From: Winogradskyella aurantia
GTDB taxonomy: Bacteria; Bacteroidota; Bacteroidia; Flavobacteriales; Flavobacteriaceae
NCBI RefSeq assembly: GCF_002266855.1
Contig: NZ_NGJN01000002.1
Coordinates: forward strand, 434,001-498,000
DNA length: 64,000 nt
Reading direction: 5' to 3'
Below, in pieces: positions 26,601 through 35,131 of the stretch. The notes beneath the pieces are model-generated. The model made no database searches. It saw nothing but the letters and a program-made list of their open reading frames with translations, and was not told where the DNA came from. The first letter of the stretch is position 1, and every line of letters starts with the position of its first letter. The position numbers and the translations under genes are program-made.

Positions 26601-27619
26601 TTTTGGGACAATTCTGTTTTATAATGGGGTAATATACTAATAAATTTATCAATTGTACTTTTGAGGTCGGTTGTACTGCGCCCTCCAGCTGCATTAATAT
26701 GACCACCACCATTAAAATGCTCACGTGCAAATTCGTTAACAGAGAAGCTACCTTTGCTTCGAAAGGAGATTTTAATGATACTTTCTTGCTGGTTTTCAAT
26801 AAAAATTGCAGCAAAAATTACTCCCTCCAAAGAAAGCGCATAATTAACAAAGCCTTCGGTATCCCCTTTCTTAAAATCAAATGCATTTAATTCGTCTTGG
26901 GACAATGAAATATAGGCCGTTTTATATTCGGGTATAATTTTGAGGTTTTGCATCGCTCTTCCTAATAGCTGTAAACGCGCGTATGAATTGGTGTCGTATA
27001 CACTATTATGTATCTCGGAATTGTCAGCTCCTTTTTCAATTAAATCTGCAATGACGCGATGCGTTGTGCTTGTGGTCGATGGAAAACGAAATGATCCTGT
27101 ATCGGTCATTATACCAGCATAAAGACAGGTCGCAATAACTGCATCAATTTTATTGGTGTAACCAAGCATCTCTATGAGGTTATAAACCATTTCTGAAGTA
27201 GAGGACATGTGTACATCAGAATACATATATTGGGCATAATCGTCCGGTTGCTGGTGATGGTCTATCATAAATTTAATGGCATTGGACTTTTCCAATACCT
27301 CTTTTAACTGATGCCCGGCCCTTTGTAGAGCATTAAAATCTAGGGTAAAAATAACATCTGCTTTCTCTATGGATTTAAGGCACTCCTCTGTTTGCATATC
27401 GAATTTAAGGACTTTTTCCTCATTGGGCAGCCATTTTAAAAAGTCAGGGTAATCATTAGGGGCAATAACTTTTGTATGATGTTGAAAAATGTCTAAGAAT
27501 TGATAAAGTCCCAGCGACGATCCCATGGCGTCACCATCGGGATTTTTATGCGGAATAATAACGATATTCTTTGGTGATGAGAGAAGTCTTTTTATTTCTG
27601 GAATCTGTGCTTTAATCAT
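26597..27619 (-). CDS. DHH-family phosphoesterase (NrnA-type oligoribonuclease/pAp phosphatase)
   Basis: A 340-residue cytosolic enzyme. HKNPDGDAMGSSLG is the DHH motif I, the central MIDHHQQPDDYA is the DHH signature, and the C-terminal GGHINAAGGRS is the DHHA1 substrate-binding motif. NrnA-type enzymes degrade nano-RNA and hydrolyse 3'-phosphoadenosine 5'-phosphate. It is the first gene of the operon with gldI and the fused isomerase, and is divergent from ndk with closely packed promoters. Confidence 0.92.
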   Translation of the reverse strand: MIKAQIPEIKRLLSSPKNIVIIPHKNPDGDAMGSSLGLYQFLDIFQHHTKVIAPNDYPDFLKWLPNEEKVLKFDMQTEECLKSIEKADVIFTLDFNALQRAGHQLKEVLEKSNAIKFMIDHHQQPDDYAQYMYSDVHMSSTSEMVYNLIEMLGYTNKIDAVIATCLYAGIMTDTGSFRFPSTTSTTHRVIADLIEKGADNSEIHNSVYDTNSYARLQLLGRAMQNLKIIPEYKTAYISLSQDELNAFDFKKGDTEGFVNYALSLEGVIFAAIFIENQQESIIKISFRSKGSFSVNEFAREHFNGGGHINAAGGRSTTDLKSTIDKFISILPHYKTELSQK

Positions 27620-27625
27620 AGGTGA

Positions 27626-27656
27626 CGAAGATACAATTTTTTAATATTTAGCAAAC
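27626..27656 (-). promoter_or_regulatory. Promoter of the NrnA-gldI-PPIase operon
   Basis: On the minus strand TATCTTCG (27626-27633) is a near match to TAnnTTTG, with a TTTG -33 element at 27652-27655, 18 bases upstream. The -33 element abuts that of the divergent ndk promoter. Confidence 0.5.
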
Positions 27657-27686
27657 TTGATAAATTAAAGAAATACATTACTTTTG
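27656..27686 (+). promoter_or_regulatory. Promoter of ndk
   Basis: CTTGA at 27656-27660 as -33 element and TACTTTTG at 27679-27686 as -7 element, 18-19 bases apart, which fits the Bacteroidota consensus. It is followed by GCACCACA, as at the Fur-family gene. Confidence 0.6.
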
Positions 27687-27707
27687 CACCACATTAAAAA
27701 AAAATAC

Positions 27708-28127
27708 ATGGCAACTAACAGAACGTTTACAATGTTAAAGCCAGATGCTGTTGAAAAAGGACACATTGGCGCAATTTTAGAAAAAATCACATCATCGGGC
27801 TTTAGAATAGTGGCGATGAAGCTTACTCAAATGACCAAGGCAGACGCTGAAGAATTCTACGCAATTCATAAGGAGCGTCCTTTCTTTCCGGAATTGGTGG
27901 AATATATGACACGTGGTCCTATAGTTGCGGCTATTTTAGAAAAGGATAATGCTGTTGAAGATTTTAGAACCTTGATTGGTGCCACCAATCCTGCTGATGC
28001 TGCCGAAGGTACCATTAGGAAATTATATGCTGCTTCCATAGGTGAAAATGCAGTTCACGGTAGTGATAGCGATGTTAATGCCGCCATTGAAGGTGCATTC
28101 CACTTCTCAGGAAGAGAGATGTTCTAA
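27708..28127 (+). CDS. ndk: Nucleoside diphosphate kinase
   Basis: Transfers the gamma phosphate between nucleoside triphosphates and diphosphates (cytosol). From the ATG at 27708 the protein has 139 residues, a normal length, and starts [16 protein letters not shown] longer frame from 27684 would start inside or beside the promoter, so I reject it. The family signature with the phospho-accepting histidine is present as [12 protein letters not shown], and [12 protein letters not shown] is the nucleotide-binding loop. It is monocistronic, with a promoter at 27656-27686 and a terminator at 28154-28184. Confidence 0.96.
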   Translation: MATNRTFTMLKPDAVEKGHIGAILEKITSSGFRIVAMKLTQMTKADAEEFYAIHKERPFFPELVEYMTRGPIVAAILEKDNAVEDFRTLIGATNPADAAEGTIRKLYAASIGENAVHGSDSDVNAAIEGAFHFSGREMF

Positions 28128-28153
28128 GTTAACACATCTCAAAACACATAAAC

Positions 28154-28184
28154 AAAAAGACCGTCAGATATGATGGTCTTTTTT
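28154..28184 (+). terminator. Terminator of ndk
   Basis: AAAAAGACC (28154-28162) pairs with GGTCTTTTT (28175-28183), followed by more T residues. It lies 27 bases after the ndk stop. Confidence 0.88.
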
Positions 28185-28408
28185 TGTAAGGAAGTTATCT
28201 CTAACCTTTATAATCTAACAAGTTTATTTTATATTTTCTTTTGTTTTTTGAGGCAATGTTTGTGCATAATTAGCAGTAATGGCTTTATTGTTTTAATGAA
28301 AATTTCATATAACTTACAGTTCATCCATAAAAAAACACAATTCGGTAAACCATCTTTTAAATATCTTTATAAACATTGAATATTTGTGCAAAACAAAATG
28401 AACGACGT

Positions 28409-28834
28409 ATGAACGTATTAACAAGGATTATAGTAATACTAGTTATTAGCTTATTACCGATACTTAGTAATAGTCAAAGTGGCTATTCCATTACGGTTAA
28501 AGTTGAAGATGTAGATAATAACGAAGGTAAAATGTTTATTGCTTTGTATAAATCTGAAGCAGATTTTTTAGAGACCACTTATAAAGGAGCAAAAACTAAT
28601 ATTGAGAACAATACTAGCGAGTTCACATTTAAGGATATACCTGAGGGCATTTATGCGGTGTCTATCTTTCACGATGAAAATGACAATGGTAAAATGGATA
28701 CCAACTTTGTAGGTATCCCAAAAGAGGCTTATGGTTGCTCTAATAATGCTTCTGGATTTATGGGCCCACCAAAATGGAAGGACGCAAAATTTGAACTAAA
28801 CGAGAATAAATCAATTACAATAACCCTTAAATAA
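28409..28834 (+). CDS. DUF2141 exported protein
   Basis: About 141 residues from the ATG at 28409, which gives a clean signal peptide (MNVLTRIIVILVISLLPILS, cleavage near SNSQ). The mature part is a DUF2141 domain with SIFHDENDNGKMDTNFVGIP and YGCSNNASGFMGPPKWKDA, the family hallmark. The domain resembles a calcium-binding beta-sandwich and has no established function. It is the first gene of a run of eight closely spaced plus-strand genes ending in a LytTR regulator. Confidence 0.88.
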   Translation: MNVLTRIIVILVISLLPILSNSQSGYSITVKVEDVDNNEGKMFIALYKSEADFLETTYKGAKTNIENNTSEFTFKDIPEGIYAVSIFHDENDNGKMDTNFVGIPKEAYGCSNNASGFMGPPKWKDAKFELNENKSITITLK

Positions 28835-28843
28835 ATTTTTAAA

Positions 28844-29464
28844 ATGAAGAATGTATTTATCACCGTCTTGATTTTAGTGTCAGGCTTTGGTTGGTCGCAG
28901 ACCAATTATGAAAAAGGAATGACCAAAGCCTTTGATCTTTGGGAAAATGGAAAAACGGATGAAGCCGAAAACTTATTTGAGCGAATTGCAAAGGCAGAAA
29001 AGGATAATTGGCTGCCGCATTATTACATTGCTCAAATAAACAGTTTAAAAAGTTGGGGCGTTACCGACGAAGCCGTAATCAAATCTCAACTGGATAAAGC
29101 ACAAGAGCATATAGATATTGCTATGGGTTTAAGTGAAAACAATCCAGAACTTATGGTAATTCAGGCGCAGGTACTTACTAACTGGATAGCCTATGATGGT
29201 ATGACCTATGGCATGAAATATTCTACACGAATTACTGAATTATACAAAAAGGCACAAGCGATTGCACCAGATAATCCGAGAGTAGCATTTGGTAAAGTAG
29301 AATGGGAAATGGGCAGCGCCAAATATTTTGGCCAGGATACGGCTCCGTTTTGTAAAAAAATGGAGGGTACGTTAGCCCTTTTTGAAGATTTTAAAACCGA
29401 TAGTGAATTTCATCCAAATTGGGGAGAGAAGCGTGCCAAGCAGGCTGTTGCTGAATGTAAATGA
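28844..29464 (+). CDS. Exported TPR-like protein
   Basis: A 206-residue protein with a signal peptide (MKNVFITVLILVSGFGWSQ) followed by helical repeat units of TPR type, clearest in KAFDLWENGKTDEAENLFERIAKAEKDNW and the next segment HYYIAQINSL. The C-terminus (WGEKRAKQAVAECK) resembles other small flavobacterial TPR proteins. It lies 9 bases after the DUF2141 gene and 25 bases before the kinase gene. No function can be assigned beyond a probable periplasmic binding role. Confidence 0.78.
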   Translation: MKNVFITVLILVSGFGWSQTNYEKGMTKAFDLWENGKTDEAENLFERIAKAEKDNWLPHYYIAQINSLKSWGVTDEAVIKSQLDKAQEHIDIAMGLSENNPELMVIQAQVLTNWIAYDGMTYGMKYSTRITELYKKAQAIAPDNPRVAFGKVEWEMGSAKYFGQDTAPFCKKMEGTLALFEDFKTDSEFHPNWGEKRAKQAVAECK

Positions 29465-29489
29465 TACAGATAATAAGAGTATAATTATA

Positions 29490-30845
29490 ATGAAACGATT
29501 TTTTAAAACCATTTTCTCAGGTATTATTGTAGGTATTGCCATTATGATTGTAGATCAAGCTATACGCTATTTTACAGGAGTTAAAATTGCACTTGATGAA
29601 GACTTCGTTTTAGCCTTATTGTATTACATTATTTTTTCAATCCCCTTAACACTTGTAAACAGTTACTTTTTTTCATACGTCTACGATAAGATTCGATGGA
29701 ATCGATATAAGAAATATAAGCTCATAATAGGATTTCTAGGTTCGGTTGTTGTTACAATTATTACTATCTTTTTTGTTAGGGCCTTCATAGGAATTATTAT
29801 AGAAGGAAATAGCATTAAAGGTTTTATAAATTCAGAACGTACAGAATACTATTTGTTGGCTCTCGGAATGACTATAATTGTCTCGATAGTTTTCCACCTT
29901 ATTTACTACTTTAAAGAACGTGAGAAAACCAAAGTTAAAGAGCAGAAGGTTATTGCTGGTACGGCAAGTGCAAAATTTGATGCTTTAAAAAACCAACTAG
30001 ATCCACACTTTTTATTCAATAGCCTTAATGTATTAACCAGTCTAATTGAGGAAAATCCAGGCAGCGCACAGAAGTTTACCACTTCATTATCCAAGGTTTA
30101 TCGCTATGTATTAGAACAGAAGAATAAGGAACTGGTAACGGTCGATGAGGAGTTAAATTTTGCTAGGACTTATATGTCTTTGTTAAAAATGCGATTTGAG
30201 GACAGTATCATTTTTGAAATACCAGAAAAATCCTCTAATCCGGAAAGTAAGGTGGTGCCATTATCATTGCAGTTATTGTTAGAAAATGCGGTTAAACACA
30301 ATATGGTTACCTCAACCAAACCTTTGCATATTAAAATATATGAAGATGGGAATTACCTCGTAGTAATGAATAATCTTCAGCCCAAGCAAATCGTGAAAAA
30401 GAGTAGTGGTGTAGGTTTAGAAAATATAAAACAGCGTTACAATTTACTCTCAGATAAAAAGGTAGTCATCAATCAACGAGATAAGGATTTTGCCGTTGGC
30501 ATACCAATGCTCACAAAACAAGTATCAATAATGAGAAGAACATCACCAACCCCAGAACGATTAAATGACGATTACGTACGTGCACGCAAAAAGGTCGAAG
30601 AACTCAAAGGGTTTTATTACAGTTTACTGTCTTATGTTGTGGTTATACCATTTCTCATTTTTATATGGTATAAATTTTCTCAGCATACTATTCAGTGGTT
30701 TTGGTTTCCAATGATTGGCTGGGGACTCAGCCTAGTATTCCAGGCCTACCGTGTTTTTGTAGATAACGGAGCCTTTGGAGCACGATGGGAACAGCGTAAA
30801 ATTGAAGAGTATATGCGAGAAGAGGATGAAAATCGTTGGAATTAA
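29490..30845 (+). CDS. LytS-type sensor histidine kinase with fused C-terminal 2TM domain
   Basis: About 451 residues from the ATG at 29490; the frame is open further upstream but that part overlaps the previous gene. Four or so membrane helices occupy the first 150 residues, without an obvious ligand-binding domain. The His_kinase domain follows with LKNQLDPHFLFNSLNVL (phospho-accepting His about residue 172), then an HATPase region with LQLLLENAVKHN and GVGLENIKQRY. The last 100 residues (from about 353) are a 2TM domain with ARKKVEELKGFYYSLLSYVV and ARWEQRKIEEYM, the same domain as the small proteins encoded next. The cognate regulator is very probably the LytTR protein at 33013. Confidence 0.9.
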   Translation: MKRFFKTIFSGIIVGIAIMIVDQAIRYFTGVKIALDEDFVLALLYYIIFSIPLTLVNSYFFSYVYDKIRWNRYKKYKLIIGFLGSVVVTIITIFFVRAFIGIIIEGNSIKGFINSERTEYYLLALGMTIIVSIVFHLIYYFKEREKTKVKEQKVIAGTASAKFDALKNQLDPHFLFNSLNVLTSLIEENPGSAQKFTTSLSKVYRYVLEQKNKELVTVDEELNFARTYMSLLKMRFEDSIIFEIPEKSSNPESKVVPLSLQLLLENAVKHNMVTSTKPLHIKIYEDGNYLVVMNNLQPKQIVKKSSGVGLENIKQRYNLLSDKKVVINQRDKDFAVGIPMLTKQVSIMRRTSPTPERLNDDYVRARKKVEELKGFYYSLLSYVVVIPFLIFIWYKFSQHTIQWFWFPMIGWGLSLVFQAYRVFVDNGAFGARWEQRKIEEYMREEDENRWN

Positions 30846-30856
30846 AGTTATGAATT

Positions 30857-31162
30857 ATGAGAACAAAAAGAGATTTAAAATATATCAAAGCAAAAAACCG
30901 TGTACAGCGAGAAAAAGGATTTTATAATCATGTTATCGTCTATTTTGTTGTAAACATAATTATTACCGGGTTTAAGGTTCACAATCATTTCGAGAGCTGG
31001 GATGCCTTTACCGCCAAATTTTTTGGATTAGATAACTTGAGTACTTGGTTAGTTTGGGGTGCTATTTTGTTGTTTCATTTTCTCGTGTTTAAATATGCAG
31101 GACCATGGGAAGACCGCAAAATAGAGGAGTATATGGAAAAAGAATTAAACAAGAAAAGTTAA
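30857..31162 (+). CDS. Small 2TM domain membrane protein
   Basis: 101 residues, essentially a single 2TM domain: an N-terminal basic helix (RDLKYIKAKNRVQREKGFYN), two hydrophobic segments (about 29-45 and 67-84) and the C-terminal signature PWEDRKIEEYMEKE. The same layout forms the C-terminus of the kinase encoded just upstream. It lies 11 bases after the kinase gene. The function of 2TM proteins is not established; a role in signal input or complex formation with the kinase is inferred from fusion and context. Confidence 0.85.
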   Translation: MRTKRDLKYIKAKNRVQREKGFYNHVIVYFVVNIIITGFKVHNHFESWDAFTAKFFGLDNLSTWLVWGAILLFHFLVFKYAGPWEDRKIEEYMEKELNKKS

Positions 31163-31167
31163 GAATT

Positions 31168-31515
31168 ATGGAAAAGTATAGCATAGAACCTTATAAAGAA
31201 AACGATGAAACCTCCGATTTTAGAACAGAGGAGGCTTATATGAGAGCCAAAAAGAAAGTAGATTCCCTCATTGGATTTTATTGGCACCTAGCAGTTTATA
31301 TAGTAGTGAATACCTTTTTAATCCTGTTAATAGGCTTGAATTCTGATGGAGGTTTCGGAGGATTTGGGCCTTACGCCACAGCTTTATTTTGGGGTATTGG
31401 ATTGCTCTTTCATTTTCTAGGTGTTTTTGGGCCAGACTTTATTTTTGGTAAGGACTGGGAGCAGCGAAAAATTAAAGAGTTCATGGATAAAGAACAGCAA
31501 GATAACTGGAAGTAA
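31168..31515 (+). CDS. 2TM domain membrane protein
   Basis: 115 residues from the ATG at 31168; the longer frame overlaps the previous gene and is not needed. After a polar N-terminus the 2TM domain reads AYMRAKKKVDSLIGFYWHLA, two hydrophobic helices, and DWEQRKIKEFMDKE. A Gly/Phe-rich loop (DGGFGGFGPY) connects the helices. It lies 5 bases after the previous 2TM gene. Confidence 0.85.
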   Translation: MEKYSIEPYKENDETSDFRTEEAYMRAKKKVDSLIGFYWHLAVYIVVNTFLILLIGLNSDGGFGGFGPYATALFWGIGLLFHFLGVFGPDFIFGKDWEQRKIKEFMDKEQQDNWK

Positions 31516-31534
31516 AATCAAAAAATCTCGTTTC

Positions 31535-32665
31535 ATGAAGAAAATAACCCTTCTTTTCCTTACATGTTTGGTATTACAGCTTTATGCACAAGACCATTTC
31601 ATTATCGCTAACGTCAAAGTTTTTGACGGAGAAGCTATAATTGAGAAGACTTCAGTTCGTATTGATAGCGGTGTAATTTCAGAAATAGGAGCTTCAATCG
31701 ATACAATTGGAACTGATAGCATTATAGATGGTTCAGGTAAAACCTTGATGCCTGCGTTATCTAATGCCCATGTCCATGCTTGGACGCCACAATCCTTGCA
31801 GCAAGCAGCGACGGCAGGCGTGTTAAATGTTATGGATATGCACGGTGTAGAACCTTTTCAGTTAGGCATGCGCCAGTTAAAGGATTCTACCAATTATGCC
31901 AGATTTTATGTGGCAGGGTATGCGGCTACTGCACCAGAAGGTCATGGTACGCAATTTGGGTTTCCAGTACCTACATTGTCTGGACCAGAAGATGCTAAGA
32001 CTTTTATAGAAGCACGTGTGAAGGCTAATGTTGACCATATTAAGATTATTGTAGAACCTTGGAAAAAGACCCTGAGTTCAGAAACTGTTGCAGCTGTTAT
32101 AAAAGAAGCTCATAAAGTAAAAAAAATAGCCGTAGTCCACGTGAGCCGTTTAGAAGACGCCATCGACGTTCTTACTAATAATGCTGATGGCTTGGTACAT
32201 ATATGGTGGGACAACCCTATTGAAGAAGAACAGCTTAAAAGCTTGAGCAAGGAAAAGACCTTTTTTGTAATTCCAACCCTATTGACAACACTCAAGGCTT
32301 TTGAAAGCATGGGAGAAGCAGCTCAAAAATTTATGAAAAAAGAGCAGTTATTGGCTGAAGTTAAAAAGCTTCATCAAGCAGGCGTTCCCATACTAGCGGG
32401 TACAGACCCACCAAATTTGAGTATCAATTATGGTACGGATTTGTATAAGGAATTACAACTTCTGCGAGATGCTGGTTTATCACCAATTGAGGTGCTAAAG
32501 GCTGGAACAAGTAATATTACAAGAGCATTTAGCTTAGAAAATACAGGCTATGTTAAAGTTGGTTATAATGCAGATCTCTTACTAATAGAAGGTGATGTTA
32601 CAGAAGAAATTTCTGCTATAGAAAATGTAAATACCGTCTGGAAAAAGGGCGCCAAAGTTAACTAA
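31535..32665 (+). CDS. Exported metal-dependent amidohydrolase
   Basis: About 376 residues from the ATG at 31535, with a signal peptide (MKKITLLFLTCLVLQL, cleavage near YAQ). Metal-site motifs are intact: LSNAHVHAW (HxH), IAVVHVSR, DGLVHIWW and PILAGTDPPN. This is the imidazolonepropionase/prolidase-like branch of the amidohydrolase superfamily; the substrate is unknown. It sits within the signalling operon between 2TM genes, with 19- and 14-base gaps, so it is probably cotranscribed with the kinase and regulator. Confidence 0.87.
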   Translation: MKKITLLFLTCLVLQLYAQDHFIIANVKVFDGEAIIEKTSVRIDSGVISEIGASIDTIGTDSIIDGSGKTLMPALSNAHVHAWTPQSLQQAATAGVLNVMDMHGVEPFQLGMRQLKDSTNYARFYVAGYAATAPEGHGTQFGFPVPTLSGPEDAKTFIEARVKANVDHIKIIVEPWKKTLSSETVAAVIKEAHKVKKIAVVHVSRLEDAIDVLTNNADGLVHIWWDNPIEEEQLKSLSKEKTFFVIPTLLTTLKAFESMGEAAQKFMKKEQLLAEVKKLHQAGVPILAGTDPPNLSINYGTDLYKELQLLRDAGLSPIEVLKAGTSNITRAFSLENTGYVKVGYNADLLLIEGDVTEEISAIENVNTVWKKGAKVN

Positions 32666-32679
32666 AAATCAATCAGAAT

Positions 32680-32985
32680 ATGAGTACAACAATGAAAGAT
32701 CAAGAACGTCAAAATGCTGCAATAACGCACCTAAGACGGTTAAAACTCTTTTATATTCACTTATTTGGATATATTATTTTGGTCTGCCTAATCCTTTACA
32801 ATCTTTATATTGTTCAAGGTGAGTATAAAAATAACATTATAGCCCTTAATATTATCACCTTGGTGCTTTGGTCACTATTTGTAGGTATTCACGGTTGGCG
32901 TGCTTTTAAGGGCAGAATATTGTTTAGTAAACGTTGGGAAGAGCAAAAGTTAAAGGAGTATTTAAACCATGAAAAAGGTATTTAA
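32680..32985 (+). CDS. Small 2TM domain membrane protein
   Basis: 101 residues. An N-terminal TTMKDQERQNAAITHLRRLK segment precedes two hydrophobic helices (about 24-44 and 56-75), and the protein ends with the 2TM signature KRWEEQKLKEYLNHE. The fourth 2TM module in this operon and the most divergent one. It lies 14 bases after the amidohydrolase and 27 bases before the response regulator gene. Confidence 0.82.
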   Translation: MSTTMKDQERQNAAITHLRRLKLFYIHLFGYIILVCLILYNLYIVQGEYKNNIIALNIITLVLWSLFVGIHGWRAFKGRILFSKRWEEQKLKEYLNHEKGI

Positions 32986-33012
32986 TTAGCCATAAAAATT
33001 AATCTTAAAAGC

Positions 33013-33768
33013 ATGAACGTAATAATCATTGAAGACGAAAAACCTTCAGCACGCCGCCTTCAGCGCATGCTGAAAGCTATAGATATAACTGCTGAAACTA
33101 TGCTGCATTCTGTTGAGGAATCTCTAGAATGGTTTCAGAAAAACCCACACCCCGATGTCATATTTTTAGATATTCAGCTTAGTGACGGATTGTCCTTTGA
33201 GATTTTTGAAGCTATAGATATTAAATCGGCTGTAATTTTTACAACGGCTTACGATGAATACGCCTTACAAGCGTTTAAGCTTAATAGTATTGATTATTTA
33301 TTGAAGCCAATAGATGAAGATGATTTAAAAAAGGCGGTAAATCAATATACCACTCAGAAGAGCTATAATCAAGCGGTTACTCTAGATTTTAATGACATTA
33401 AAAAGCTATTGGTCAATCCTATTGAAAGGGAGTACAAGAAGCGCTTTTCAGTTAAAGTAGGACAACATATAAAGCTTATCAATGTGGAAGATATTGAATG
33501 TATTTACAGTGAAAATAAAGGTACCTATGCGCATACTGTTGAGGGGCGAGATTACCTTTTAGATATGACCTTAGACCAACTGGAAGATGAGTTAGAACCA
33601 CATCTATTTTTTAGAGTCAGTCGTAAATTTTACGTCAATATCAATGCTATTAAGGATATTATAAGTTACACCAATTCACGGCTTCAGATTAAGCTAAACC
33701 ATTATAAGGAGCAAGAGGTTATTGTGGCTAGAGAGCGTGTTAAGGATTTTAAAGGCTGGCTAGAATAA
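33013..33768 (+). CDS. LytTR-family response regulator
   Basis: 251-residue two-component regulator. The receiver domain (1-120) has IIEDEKPSARR, the phospho-accepting Asp53 in VIFLDIQLSDG, TTAY and LKPID. The LytTR DNA-binding domain (about 145-250) shows FSVKVGQHIKLINVEDIECIYSENKGTYAHT and FFRVSRKFYVNI. It is the last gene of the 2TM/kinase operon and the likely partner of the kinase at 29490. Confidence 0.95.
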   Translation: MNVIIIEDEKPSARRLQRMLKAIDITAETMLHSVEESLEWFQKNPHPDVIFLDIQLSDGLSFEIFEAIDIKSAVIFTTAYDEYALQAFKLNSIDYLLKPIDEDDLKKAVNQYTTQKSYNQAVTLDFNDIKKLLVNPIEREYKKRFSVKVGQHIKLINVEDIECIYSENKGTYAHTVEGRDYLLDMTLDQLEDELEPHLFFRVSRKFYVNINAIKDIISYTNSRLQIKLNHYKEQEVIVARERVKDFKGWLE

Positions 33769-33830
33769 TTTAGATAGAGGATGCAGTATATATAGCTTTA
33801 TCTTTTTCAATGTGATTGAAGAGTTGCCAA

Positions 33831-35003
33831 TCAATCGGGGTCAATCCTATTTTCATCAAATGCCGACGGTAATAACTTTGGAATAAACTTAACAAATAAG
33901 GGGAGTAGAAGCATACCTCCCGGCAACATAAAAATTGCTAAACTCGGAATCGACTTAAAAATATCCATGAGTTGGGACTGTATTTTTTTTTGCTCTTCTT
34001 CCGTGAGGTTTCTTTGGGTAGATTTCGCCAACAAACCCATAGCTTCCTTACTTTCCGTTAATTCCTTAATGAGGCGTTTGCTATTGCGCTTTATCAATTT
34101 TATAACAACTTTACTACTGTTGTCATATAAACTCTGGGCCAAGTTTTTAGAACTTAGAAAGGCCACATCTTCCTTGTGAGTATCGTAAAATTGATTAATG
34201 TTATCAACCGATTGGGTAATAACGGCCTCGTCTAAATTTAAATCGATTTTTAAACGATTTAGGAACTCACGCTCATCTTGGTCAATAACTTTATCGCTCC
34301 ACGATGCCATGCAGACCAAATCAATTACGTATAATTTTTCCAGCGGCACCTTTATAAAGTCAATAGCATCGGCATAGCAAGAAAGTGAGGATTCCTTATG
34401 TCGTATCGAGCTTTGAAAAAGTCGAATTAAATTAGTGTCATACTCAGATTTCACTGCCTTTGCATCAATCACGGAAAATACAATGGTTTCAAGGCCAGAT
34501 TCCAGATTGTTGACATAATCTTTAATGTTTTCCTTTTGATTTAAATAACGCTTATAACCAAGTACATCAACAAATAAAAGGGCATTAATTAAAAAGTAAT
34601 TGAAGCTTTTTGCCAAAAAATTGTCATCAATATGAATGCGCTTATGAATCATTTTTTCCAATAGACTATAGGATGATTTGTCACCAAATAGCTCATCGAA
34701 AAATGATCGTTTTTGCTCGCCAATTACTTTATAATATCCTATAAGACTTTCTACGAAGCTTTCTTTGCTGCCCTCCTTGGTGTAAATGAAAAATAAGGAA
34801 ATGAGAAAATTTATTTTGCAGCGCTCCTCCTCTGTAAATTCAAGGGGTTCAACAATATCAAAAACAACCTTGATGTTAGTACCATAGATGAACCCTGTTT
34901 GTTTCAATCTATGATAAAACTCAGCAGGCTCAGTTTTAACATACTGTGCTTTAGAAACTTCGTTAAGTAATTTTTTTATCCAACCGCTAGCTGATGGATT
35001 CAT
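33831..35003 (-). CDS. LETM1-related biofilm-associated-type protein
   Basis: A 390-residue protein starting MNPSASGWIKK, with a central helical part resembling tellurite-resistance/TerB-like segments (CMASWSDKVIDQDEREFL) and a C-terminal hydrophobic hairpin FMLPGGMLLLPLFVKFIPKLLPSAF. The C-terminus resembles the membrane-anchor region of LETM1 proteins, and from memory the whole protein matches a family annotated in Flavobacteriia as LETM1-related biofilm-associated. Function here is not established. It converges on the response regulator with a 62-base gap. Confidence 0.72.
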   Translation of the reverse strand: MNPSASGWIKKLLNEVSKAQYVKTEPAEFYHRLKQTGFIYGTNIKVVFDIVEPLEFTEEERCKINFLISLFFIYTKEGSKESFVESLIGYYKVIGEQKRSFFDELFGDKSSYSLLEKMIHKRIHIDDNFLAKSFNYFLINALLFVDVLGYKRYLNQKENIKDYVNNLESGLETIVFSVIDAKAVKSEYDTNLIRLFQSSIRHKESSLSCYADAIDFIKVPLEKLYVIDLVCMASWSDKVIDQDEREFLNRLKIDLNLDEAVITQSVDNINQFYDTHKEDVAFLSSKNLAQSLYDNSSKVVIKLIKRNSKRLIKELTESKEAMGLLAKSTQRNLTEEEQKKIQSQLMDIFKSIPSLAIFMLPGGMLLLPLFVKFIPKLLPSAFDENRIDPD

Positions 35004-35131
35004 AATGAATTTATTAAAACCATAAAGATAAATTTTTCTACTAAATGGCTTGGGATTTTGAATTTTAGTTATTGATTAATCGAACTCTAGGTAACGTCAC
35101 GATTAGAATGTAGCAAGGCTAAATACATTAG

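Noticed and set aside
28170..28379. 69-codon open frame after ndk
   Set aside because: It starts inside the ndk terminator, is Phe/Ile-rich with no domain, and ends where the next operon begins.
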